From positions 359,371 through 423,370 of the forward strand of contig NZ_PSZM01000001.1 in assembly GCF_002964975.1 (NCBI RefSeq): a stretch of DNA of 64,000 nucleotides, in the 5' to 3' direction. The position numbers were made by a program, and so were the translations under genes. This DNA comes from Apibacter adventoris (lineage in GTDB: Bacteria > Bacteroidota > Bacteroidia > Flavobacteriales > Weeksellaceae). Shown in pieces: positions 55,803-63,498 of the stretch (its first letter is position 1; each line of letters begins with the position of its first letter). The notes below the pieces were generated by a model that saw only the letters and a program-made list of their open reading frames with translations, did not search any database and was not told where the DNA came from.

Positions 55803-56573
55803 ATGCTTTTAGTTGTAAATATTGGAAATAGTAACATTCGATTCGGAGTTTTTGAAGGTGACGAGTGTGTAAATTCATGGGTAATGAATACCAAACCTTA
55901 TAAAACTGAAGATGAACTCTACTCTCAATTTAAAATAGCATTTAAAAACTATGATATTGACATAAATAGAATAAAAGATATTGCCGTAGGGTCTGTGGTT
56001 CCCCATCTAACTTATCCTGTAAGGAAATCCCTTCAAAGGCTACATAACATAAAAACCACGTTGGTAAGTAAAAATACACCTACTGAACTTACTTTTATGT
56101 CTCCACAAATGGGAACTGATTTATATGCCAATGCTTATTACGCTTTTAAAAAATATGAAGGAACCAAAATTGTTGTGGATTTTGGAACGGCTTTAACTCT
56201 TACTTGTGTAGATAAAAACGGAGAAATAAAAGGTGTAGTTATTGCTCCGGGTGTAATTACTTCTTTAAAATCATTAATTGGTTCAACTGCCCAATTATCG
56301 GATATTGAAATGCGTACACCCAAGCAAACTTTAGGAAAGGATACAGAGGAATGTATGCAAAGCGGTGTGATATTCGGATTTTTAAGTATGGTTGAAGGAC
56401 TCATAGATCGAATTAACAAAGAATTAAAAGAAGAAACATATGTAATTGCAACAGGCGGAACCGGACATATTTTTGCCCCATTAACTTCTAAAATCAAAAT
56501 ATATGATCGTTTACATACCATTAAAGGTTTAAGGGAATTATATATAACTCAGAAAAAAGAAGGATTGCAATAA
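55803..56573 (+). CDS. coaX: Type III pantothenate kinase
   Basis: A 256-residue enzyme of the ASKHA fold that phosphorylates pantothenate in the first step of coenzyme A synthesis. The N-terminal phosphate motif VNIGNSNIRFGVF (4-16), GTDLYANAYYAF (about 103-114) and DFGTALTLTCVD (about 124-135) match CoaX, and IAPGVITSLKSL follows. It is 3 bp from the M1 peptidase gene and ends the conserved block; the accessory genes begin beyond its stop. Confidence 0.95.
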   Translation: MLLVVNIGNSNIRFGVFEGDECVNSWVMNTKPYKTEDELYSQFKIAFKNYDIDINRIKDIAVGSVVPHLTYPVRKSLQRLHNIKTTLVSKNTPTELTFMSPQMGTDLYANAYYAFKKYEGTKIVVDFGTALTLTCVDKNGEIKGVVIAPGVITSLKSLIGSTAQLSDIEMRTPKQTLGKDTEECMQSGVIFGFLSMVEGLIDRINKELKEETYVIATGGTGHIFAPLTSKIKIYDRLHTIKGLRELYITQKKEGLQ

Positions 56574-56629
56574 TCTTCCTTTTTATAAGAAAATATGCAG
56601 TAATTATACACACTTAATAAAAAATCATC

Positions 56630-57493
56630 TTACTGTTCAGTAGTTTTTTTATCTGCTTCTTTCCAGATGTATCCACCGGCTGTAAGTCTTTTCCCCAAAA
56701 GACATTTACGAATACAGTTACGATTCACTCCGGTAATTCTTTCTGCCTGACGGATACTTTCAAAATTGGATATATGTTTTCCGGACTTATCATATTTAGA
56801 AATAACTGTACCTAAAGAAGGCATGATAAACGGGGGAATATCTGATGGTTCTTCTTTAGCTTCTCCCCACAAATACCCTTTTGCATAGCCTGTTTTCCCC
56901 TGAAGAGCAACTGATATAGAGGAAGGAGATATTCCCAAATGAACGGCTGCTTCTTTTATATTTTTATAGGTTCTCAGATATTTTCCTTCAAGGGTATATT
57001 GTGATACAGGTTTGTACCGGGAAGTCCGAAAGTTTTTTTTTGCCTCTTCGCTATGCGTATGAAAATTAGGCGTTATTATTCCTGATTTAAAATAATGTTT
57101 CATAACCTGTGAGCGATTGGCTAAAAACAAGTTGTCCACATTATTATTTAAATTGTCATTATCCTTGTGGAGTATAAATAATTGTTTCTTTTTAAAGTCG
57201 GGCAAAGACTTAATAAAAGTGGAATAAACTATTCTTGCAGTTATATGATTGTGGCGTATTCCATCTACACTAATAACAAAAGTCAATCCGTCTTTTCCTA
57301 TTTTTTGTCTTAAGATTCTTTCTTCCTTAAAACTAAACCCTCTACCGTTTGTATAAGAGCGGGCTAATGATTTTACTCTACCTTTATTGGAGACTGATAA
57401 ATAGCCTTCGTATCCAAAAACTTCCTTCCAGATCTCTTCTTCCATGTCTGATAAGGATAGGTTTTGATAAGGGTATAGATCTATATTATTCAT
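56630..57493 (-). CDS. NUMOD4/HNH-type endonuclease-like protein with tandem NUMOD1 repeats
   Basis: The ATG at 57493, 7 nt after the upstream stop, is chosen (287 residues); a longer frame overlaps that gene by 59 bp. Residues 20-60 are a NUMOD4 motif (EEIWKEVFGYEGYLSVSNKG). Residues 105-130 form an HNH_3-like core with H109, N118 and N121, but the first histidine of the usual HH pair is L108, so activity is uncertain. Two NUMOD1-like modules follow (about 161-209 and 226-278; SQYTLEGKYLRTYKNIKEAA and SKYDKSGKHISNFESIRQAE). Such proteins are homing-endonuclease or phage-type DNA-binding proteins. Its sampled G+C (about 42%) exceeds that of the genes upstream. It is the last gene of the vgrG operon. 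Confidence 0.75.
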   Translation of the reverse strand: MNNIDLYPYQNLSLSDMEEEIWKEVFGYEGYLSVSNKGRVKSLARSYTNGRGFSFKEERILRQKIGKDGLTFVISVDGIRHNHITARIVYSTFIKSLPDFKKKQLFILHKDNDNLNNNVDNLFLANRSQVMKHYFKSGIITPNFHTHSEEAKKNFRTSRYKPVSQYTLEGKYLRTYKNIKEAAVHLGISPSSISVALQGKTGYAKGYLWGEAKEEPSDIPPFIMPSLGTVISKYDKSGKHISNFESIRQAERITGVNRNCIRKCLLGKRLTAGGYIWKEADKKTTEQ

Positions 57494-57500
57494 TGATGTA

Positions 57501-58790
57501 TTAATAATCTCCTTCTTTTTCATCCAGAAAAAATCTGCCTTCTTTTTTAGGTTTTTCATCTTCTAGCAATATATTGTTTTTTCGCGCATAGTGTTCAAAT
57601 TGTTCTTGCTCGAACTTCTCCCATTCTTGTTCTGTATATTTTTTCCCTTTATAGATTTTATATGAATTTTCTTTTACTTTAATATCCTTTGAAAAACTAT
57701 CACTTTTTCTTAACTTAAAATTTAAGTTATTAAATGAATTTATTATTAATTCTATACACCTTTTATTTATTTCCCAATTATAATTTTCTAAATTAGGTTT
57801 TGATCCTACTGATTCAAAATAATACCAACCCTTTTCAGTTTTTATTATATAAATTATTATACAGGCTTTTAAATTATCTCTAGGATATTCAAGTTCTCCT
57901 TGAGCATGCCAAAAGTTTGAAATAAACGGGTTTTTATTTTTTTTATCAATTATGAGTTTTTCTAAATCAATATTAATTACTTCAGAATTATTAAGTCTAT
58001 CTAAAGATTTATTTAAAACTAGATCTAATGTCATATCTATATTAGCATAAAAATATGCATTTATTACCCCTATATTTTTTTCATTCTCATCATGACTAAA
58101 TATAAATCTTTTTACATAATCAACATCTGAATCTAAAATGAAAATTTTCCACGAAACAGGAACATAAAAATTAATAGTTTCTGTCATTTCATATCTAAAA
58201 GGAACTAAATTTTCTGCAATTGACCAATTTGTTTTGTGCAATAAGTTCCAATTATTTGCAATTGTATAAATATCAAAAGCTAAATTTTGATAATTTTTTT
58301 CTTGACAAGAAACTTTAATGCAAAAGTAATTAGCTCCAGCAATAACTTTATCATAATCTTTTAGTACCTTAAACCTTGAAATAATTTCTTCTTCACCATT
58401 CCATTTTTTATATGTTAAAACATCTAAATATTTACCACTGTAATCTTCAAATTCTTTATAATTTATAATTTTTTCTCCCGTAATATATAATTTTTTTAAT
58501 AACCAATCCATAACATTCATTTCATAAGAACAATGTTCGTATGCAACCCACACTTCTATATATGAATTATTTTCAACTTGGATATATTGACCTATATTTA
58601 TTAATCCTACACTATTAATATTTATTGGCTCTAATTTAACTGGCTTAACATAATTGGGAAGAATAATCCAATAATGGTATCTTTCTTCATAAGAAGTATA
58701 AATACACTTCCAATAATTTTTTTGAAGATAATCAATAGAAAAGTTTTGTTCTATTGGAAACGGATAATCTTTAACAGTATTTTCAATCAT
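57501..58790 (-). CDS. Two-domain protein related to the neighbouring lipoprotein, T6SS-associated, unknown function
   Basis: A 429-residue protein without signal peptide or TM segment. Residues 20-183 align with residues 43-197 of the adjacent lipoprotein (shared: YWKC/FWKC, ILPNYVKPV/FLPKDVKPI, GLINIGQY/GLFNIGTY, IEVWV/LEVWV, KYLDV/EYLDV, NNWN/SNWG). Residues about 195-370 form a second region of similar size and pattern (INFYVPVSW...GWYYFESVG...NWEINKRCIELIINSF), perhaps a diverged copy. The overall shape resembles PsbP/DcrB-like (DUF1795) folds, by pattern only. A charged tail (about 375-429) ends it. Lying downstream of a PAAR effector, it could be an immunity protein or an effector chaperone. 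Confidence 0.6.
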   Translation of the reverse strand: MIENTVKDYPFPIEQNFSIDYLQKNYWKCIYTSYEERYHYWIILPNYVKPVKLEPININSVGLINIGQYIQVENNSYIEVWVAYEHCSYEMNVMDWLLKKLYITGEKIINYKEFEDYSGKYLDVLTYKKWNGEEEIISRFKVLKDYDKVIAGANYFCIKVSCQEKNYQNLAFDIYTIANNWNLLHKTNWSIAENLVPFRYEMTETINFYVPVSWKIFILDSDVDYVKRFIFSHDENEKNIGVINAYFYANIDMTLDLVLNKSLDRLNNSEVINIDLEKLIIDKKNKNPFISNFWHAQGELEYPRDNLKACIIIYIIKTEKGWYYFESVGSKPNLENYNWEINKRCIELIINSFNNLNFKLRKSDSFSKDIKVKENSYKIYKGKKYTEQEWEKFEQEQFEHYARKNNILLEDEKPKKEGRFFLDEKEGDY

Positions 58791-58801
58791 GTACTAATAA
58801 C

Positions 58802-59401
58802 TTATTCACACCCCCAATTGGAAGAAATAAATTGAATTGTTTCAGATAGTTTTTCATACTCATTTACATCACAAGAAACTGAAACCATTATATAAAAACC
58901 TTTTTCATTTATTAATTCTGTAGTCCTAGTAATTACGGATGATTTTTTAGAAACTACATCCAAATATTCTTTCCCATTATCTAAATATTTTTTCTTTTCA
59001 TATATGATTTCCTGCCCTACAATCTTTAATTTTTCTCTTACCCAATTTATAAGAGATTTATTACTTTTATTTTTTTCAGAATAAACCCATACTTCTAAAT
59101 AAGGAAAAGTACTATCAACTCTTGCATAAGTCCCTATATTAAATAATCCAGAACCTTTAATTTCACGAACTTCTATAGAAATTGGTTTTACATCCTTAGG
59201 TAAAAATATATAATATTTTAGATCTTCACCTGCTGAATCGTAATGACATTTCCAAAAATTTTGTTTTATATACTCTTTATTAAAAGAGTTTTTATCTATG
59301 ACTGAAATATTACTCATTTTTTCATTACTTATTTTGTTCTTTTTTGTTTCCGAATTACATGAACATAATAAAAATATAATTACAACTATTAATTTTTTCA
59401 T
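58802..59401 (-). CDS. T6SS-associated lipoprotein, candidate immunity protein
   Basis: A 199-residue lipoprotein: signal peptide and lipobox (LLCSC, cysteine 15), then a spacer and a single alpha/beta domain (about 43-199). The domain is shared with the first half of the 429-residue protein encoded next. It lies in the periplasm or on a membrane surface. Its ATG overlaps the stop of the 122-residue membrane protein gene (ATGA), so they are coupled. In a type VI effector operon, a periplasmic lipoprotein is a natural immunity candidate. I do not recognise the family. Confidence 0.65.
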   Translation of the reverse strand: MKKLIVVIIFLLCSCNSETKKNKISNEKMSNISVIDKNSFNKEYIKQNFWKCHYDSAGEDLKYYIFLPKDVKPISIEVREIKGSGLFNIGTYARVDSTFPYLEVWVYSEKNKSNKSLINWVREKLKIVGQEIIYEKKKYLDNGKEYLDVVSKKSSVITRTTELINEKGFYIMVSVSCDVNEYEKLSETIQFISSNWGCE

Positions 59402-59766
59402 TTATTTATATATTCTTTAATCCAAATTCCATATAACATAAAAAGCAATAAACACAAAAAGAAAATTATAATAAAATTCTCTATTGATTTATGATTTTCA
59501 ACAAAATATTTTACAAGATTTACTGTAAGATTATTACTATTTTTAGTTTTATGAAACTTAACTATTCTATCCACAATAATATGCCCTATACAAGCACCCA
59601 CTAATGTCAATCCAACTACCATAGTTGATAACATAATTGGTTTTAGTATGGGTACCGTAGTAATTTTAAAATATTTAATCAACAGCTTACCAACTATATA
59701 GGTTAAAGGAACAGCAAAAACACTCATACACAAACCTATAATTAATAAAATTATTTTTTTATTCAT
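59398..59766 (-). CDS. Three-TM membrane protein, candidate immunity protein
   Basis: A 122-residue protein with TM segments at about 5-26, 40-65 and 97-115 and a basic loop (about 66-80). No family is recognised. It begins 4 nt after the stop of the PAAR-effector gene, the usual place for an immunity gene. Immunity proteins to pore-forming or membrane-depolarising effectors are typically small multi-TM inner-membrane proteins, so this one suggests that the PAAR protein attacks membranes (inference). Confidence 0.65.
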   Translation of the reverse strand: MNKKIILLIIGLCMSVFAVPLTYIVGKLLIKYFKITTVPILKPIMLSTMVVGLTLVGACIGHIIVDRIVKFHKTKNSNNLTVNLVKYFVENHKSIENFIIIFFLCLLLFMLYGIWIKEYINK

Positions 59767-59770
59767 TTAT

Positions 59771-60835
59771 CTATCCTATAATTACATTAGAACACCCACT
59801 AATTATAACACCTTCTAAACTTACACTTTCTTTTTCATTTTCACCAAATAAATTTTGAAAAAAAGATTTAATTTTCCCTGTTAAATCCCCGACAGTAATT
59901 TCAATATCTACCCCTATCCCTAAAAGCACAGCTAACTCTCCATTAACATTTACACTCGCAATGTAATCATCTGTATCAACATATCCTCCTCCTCCCGCAG
60001 AAACACCTACACTCCCTACTGACCCAGAAACTTTTACCTTAATATTTACAATTCCCAAAATTTGATTTTCTCCTATTACTTCTCCTTTGGCTACATGAGC
60101 TTCTGCTCCTACATCGGCTTGATATCCATATTTACCTTCGTACCCTTTACGTAAAACACTTTTAGCGTTAACCCCAGCTGTTAAAAGATCTCCATTTGCT
60201 CCAATTGCTACTTTATTACCATATGAACCTTCATTCGATATTTCCATATCACCTCCAACCATTGTAGCTTTGGCATTAGCCTCTAATCCAACAATTTTAT
60301 CTTCATTATAATAGCCAAGGTCACCTTCAAGATCATACAATCTAAGCCCTCCATTTACCCCTATCTTATTTCCATTAAATTTCCATTCATTACTACCTTT
60401 CAGATTAGCTAATGTAGCACCAAAATTTATTTTATCATAATTACCACCACCTGTTAAATCTTCTTGATTTGCATATGCTGTTACAAACTTTGCATCAAGC
60501 CAATCAGGAGTAGTATTTACCGTTCCATCATTATTCAATTTATTATCCTTAACTGGTGTTATAAAATTATATTTTTCAGGAGCTGGTCCTACTTCAGAAG
60601 GTAAAGAGAGTGCTCCACAACTAGTTTTATCATTTATCCTTGCTGCAGATTTTCCATTTATTAAAACTGTTGATGAACCTTCTGTAATAGCCCCAATACC
60701 ATGAGTAGAACAAATAAAACTATCTCCTTTTCTAGCAGCAGGCATACCTCCAATAAAAACATTAAAACTTCCTGTCACTATAGGACCTGTATGACCTGCT
60801 GTATCAAATTGCATTCTCGCCGCTTCTTTACCCAT
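59771..60835 (-). CDS. PAAR-domain protein with glycine/beta-rich C-terminal extension (candidate T6SS effector)
   Basis: A 354-residue protein. Residues 1-80 are a PAAR-like tip domain (AGHTGPIVTGS, IGGMPAARKGDSFICSTHG, VLINGKSAARINDKTSCG; likely metal ligands H15, H45 and C73). After a linker with DWLDAKFVTAYA (111-122), residues about 125-318 are a series of short amphipathic strands separated by glycines (for example GLEANAKATMVGG, KVKVSGSVGSVGVSAGGGG, ELAVLLGIGVDIEITV). A short amphipathic helix (320-331, KIKSFFQNLFG) and an end SGCSNVIIG follow. No enzyme motif is visible. It starts 3 nt after the vgrG stop, consistent with tip-and-cargo loading. Confidence 0.75.
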   Translation of the reverse strand: MGKEAARMQFDTAGHTGPIVTGSFNVFIGGMPAARKGDSFICSTHGIGAITEGSSTVLINGKSAARINDKTSCGALSLPSEVGPAPEKYNFITPVKDNKLNNDGTVNTTPDWLDAKFVTAYANQEDLTGGGNYDKINFGATLANLKGSNEWKFNGNKIGVNGGLRLYDLEGDLGYYNEDKIVGLEANAKATMVGGDMEISNEGSYGNKVAIGANGDLLTAGVNAKSVLRKGYEGKYGYQADVGAEAHVAKGEVIGENQILGIVNIKVKVSGSVGSVGVSAGGGGYVDTDDYIASVNVNGELAVLLGIGVDIEITVGDLTGKIKSFFQNLFGENEKESVSLEGVIISGCSNVIIG

Positions 60836-60838
60836 AAT

Positions 60839-63025
60839 TTATGAATTTATTTTTACTAAGGCTGCTTTTATATCGGTTAAAGAATCTCCTTTCAATGTTG
60901 ATTTTTCACCTTCTAAATTTAAATCAGCATCAGTACTAATTTTCGCATCACTTACTGCATGTGCTGATATTTTTTGTGAAGAATCAATAGTTATGTCTTT
61001 TAAAGCTGATATTTTTGTTTCTCCATCATCTTCTATTGTAATATCTTTTCCTTTCAAAGTTATTTTTCCTCCGGAATCCATTGATAAAGAGCTAGCTCCT
61101 ATAGTGATTTTTAACGAACTTTTACCATCTAAAGTAATATTTCCTCCGGAATCCATTTTTAATAAACAGGAATTATCTCCGACATTTATTACCTGGGTAA
61201 CCGATGTATTAATAGTTGAATTACCTGAACCATCAAAAAAAAGATTAGAATTACCTTTATCAGCTAAATCCATAGATCCTTTTTTATCATTAAAAAGCAC
61301 ATGACATCCACTAGCTGTTTGAAGTCCTTTTTTGTAGTTTCCCTTACCTCCATGACCAGATTTTCCTTTTCCGTTGAACATCGCTCCCAAAGAAACAGGC
61401 TTCTCTGCATTCCCATTCTCAAAACTCACAATCACTTCTTCTCCTATTTCCGGTACTACATGCATCCCTTTGCCGGATCCTGCGTAGGGCGTGATGGAGC
61501 GTATCCATGGGGTCATTCCGTTAAAGGGCTTCTGCCATAGAAACTGTACTCGTATTCTCGACATCCCTTCCGGATCGTTGTTATCCATAACCGTAGCCGA
61601 CTGCTCTTCACATTGGGGGATGGCGTCTTCTTCCATATAAGGGGGAGTCTCTATTTCTTTCGGTACCCCTACTATAAAGTTATGATAACCTTCCATTCCT
61701 TCGTAGTTATGGGTAATCTCTATAATGCGGTAGCTCTCTAAAGGAACCTCTCCGTTCTTGAAGATCTCATGTCCCGGCATCCAAGCTTTGAGCTTCACAA
61801 TATCGCCTAAACGTATGTTCGGATTATGGGTCTTGGCTTCTAAATAAAACACGTTTTGACGGCTTTGTTTCTGTCTCTTTACTGCAGAGGTAAGCTCCAT
61901 CCTGCCACTTTCCATCAAACTTTGGTTGTATAAGGAAAGGGGAACTTTGTTGTAGGTCTTGGCTGAGGCTTCTTCTGCATATTGCTGAAAGGGATTCTTG
62001 GTGCCTTGTACGCTTACACTTTCGGATTCTACGGTGTAGTTCTCAGCCTGTTTGGCATCATAGGATGTATAGGTGAACTTTTGGGGGACTAATTGCATCT
62101 TCAGTTCGTATTCGAACAGGTCTTGTTCTTCTACCAGCTCTACAGTCTTGCCCCCATACCCGCCAAAGACCAGCTGGGTGCCATTGTAGTAAAACCATTC
62201 TCCATACCTTGTGGCTAACCTTCTGATAAATTGATAATCGGATTCCCGATATTGTACGGTATATAGCAGTTTTTCTTGTAGGTGCGGACGTATATCCCAC
62301 TGAATCAGGTCGGAAGGATATTCTCGGGTAGATTCTTCAATAATTTCTTTAAGTCCTTTTTTTTCGAAACTCTGGCAATCCAAGCCATTTTCTAACAGGA
62401 TGGTTGGGGATTTTCCTTCTAAGATTATATGGCTATAACCGTCTATGCGTTTGTTGCGGATCTGGGTTATGATTCCGGTAAAGATATAGGTGGTCTGTCC
62501 GTATTGTTTGAGTTGCAGGGTACAGCGTTTCCCTAAATACTTACGGGTATTCGTTAAGGGATAGCTGTCTTTTTCTCCGAAGGCTTCACTGGGACACAAA
62601 ATTTCAAAGCTGTCATGAGTCCCTACCTGCTGGTGTATGCTCAGAGTAAAATGGCTATCGGTCAGTACGTATTCCCCGCCTATTTGTACGGTGCTCCATA
62701 CCAGATGGCTGTCGCCATAGAGGCTCTTTAAATCGCCTCCGTAGGTTACTAAACTGCTTAAGGCTTTTTGTTTTTCCAATACTTCCGGGGGGATGATTTC
62801 AAAGGTGTTGCCTTTTATCGGGCTAAGTTCTTCGTTTACCCGGGTTAGTTTGTTTTGTACCCGGGAGGCTGTTTCCTGTACTTTTTTTACCTCTTCTCGG
62901 ATGCCTTGGGTGGCTTGATCCAGTTTTGTCTCAGCTGAGTCAAGGGCTGATTGTTGTAGCTTTTCTGTGAGTTTACTCAGGTCTACCTGAGGTGTCTTTT
63001 TATTAGGATCTTCTATTATGCTCAT
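60839..63025 (-). CDS. vgrG: Type VI secretion spike protein VgrG (TssI), mosaic
   Basis: A 728-residue spike protein. An N-terminal coiled segment (about 15-70, EKLQQSALDSAETKLDQ) precedes the gp27-like base (about 95-430), the gp5 OB-fold (about 445-545, SRIRVQFLWQKPF, PEIGEEVIVSFENGN) and a C-terminal beta-helix needle with SLKITI, DSGGKITLKG and DITIDSS repeats (about 570-728). Sampled G+C is about 47% (28 of 60 in two lines near 61501 and 62881) for residues 1 to about 545 and about 25% (15 of 60 at 60961) for the needle. It is the first gene of the effector operon and is followed 3 nt later by the PAAR gene. Confidence 0.93.
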   Translation of the reverse strand: MSIIEDPNKKTPQVDLSKLTEKLQQSALDSAETKLDQATQGIREEVKKVQETASRVQNKLTRVNEELSPIKGNTFEIIPPEVLEKQKALSSLVTYGGDLKSLYGDSHLVWSTVQIGGEYVLTDSHFTLSIHQQVGTHDSFEILCPSEAFGEKDSYPLTNTRKYLGKRCTLQLKQYGQTTYIFTGIITQIRNKRIDGYSHIILEGKSPTILLENGLDCQSFEKKGLKEIIEESTREYPSDLIQWDIRPHLQEKLLYTVQYRESDYQFIRRLATRYGEWFYYNGTQLVFGGYGGKTVELVEEQDLFEYELKMQLVPQKFTYTSYDAKQAENYTVESESVSVQGTKNPFQQYAEEASAKTYNKVPLSLYNQSLMESGRMELTSAVKRQKQSRQNVFYLEAKTHNPNIRLGDIVKLKAWMPGHEIFKNGEVPLESYRIIEITHNYEGMEGYHNFIVGVPKEIETPPYMEEDAIPQCEEQSATVMDNNDPEGMSRIRVQFLWQKPFNGMTPWIRSITPYAGSGKGMHVVPEIGEEVIVSFENGNAEKPVSLGAMFNGKGKSGHGGKGNYKKGLQTASGCHVLFNDKKGSMDLADKGNSNLFFDGSGNSTINTSVTQVINVGDNSCLLKMDSGGNITLDGKSSLKITIGASSLSMDSGGKITLKGKDITIEDDGETKISALKDITIDSSQKISAHAVSDAKISTDADLNLEGEKSTLKGDSLTDIKAALVKINS

Positions 63026-63498
63026 ATAATAATCAAATATATAATAAATACTATTAATACAAATATATATATTTTTTTATATTTTATATACATAATAAAT
63101 ATCATGATTTATACTATAATATTTTTATGTACTTATTTTTATAAAAACTCATTCCTAGCAAAATGAAATCCTATTAATTTGCTTTTAAATAGCATTATAA
63201 TTTATGAATGATATTTTACAATACATTAAACTATTATTTAAGCCTAGTATATTTAACTAATAAATTGGAAGATCAAAGCCTACAAATTTGAAAACTGCTG
63301 CATTTCATTTTAAGGAATTAATCTTCACGGCTGTAGAAAAAATCAATATCTCCGGATATTATTTTTACTATTTTTTCTCTTATTCTTCCACTGTTGTGGA
63401 AAAATAAAAGCAAATAATAAAAAGGTGATACACAGATAATGATATAACTATTTTTATATATTTCTTTATATTATCAAATATAAAATTTCACTAATTAA
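63026..63498. other. Intergenic region upstream of vgrG
   Basis: A 473-bp AT-rich region. On the minus strand TATATTTG occurs at 63067-63060 and 63041-63034, candidate -7 boxes for vgrG. Two short hairpins lie at 63345-63360 (aatatc/gatatt) and 63386-63401 (ttccac/gtggaa). The minus strand also holds a 45-codon open frame without an ATG (about 63442-63306, containing NSGRIREKIVKIISGD), possibly a decayed gene. No RNA gene is recognised. Confidence 0.5.
63034..63067 (-). promoter_or_regulatory. Candidate -7 boxes for the vgrG operon
   Basis: Two copies of TATATTTG on the minus strand (63067-63060 and 63041-63034), 9 and 35 nt before the vgrG ATG. The distal one would leave a leader of about 27 nt. 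No -33 TTTG is found, which may mean an activator is needed. Confidence 0.35.

Noticed and set aside
60993..61540. Plus-strand open frames antisense to vgrG
   Set aside because: They mirror the repetitive needle and OB-fold coding sequence of vgrG and show no recognisable domains.
62058..62300. 80-codon minus-strand frame inside vgrG
   Set aside because: It is an alternative frame of the GC-richer vgrG core, where stop codons are rarer.
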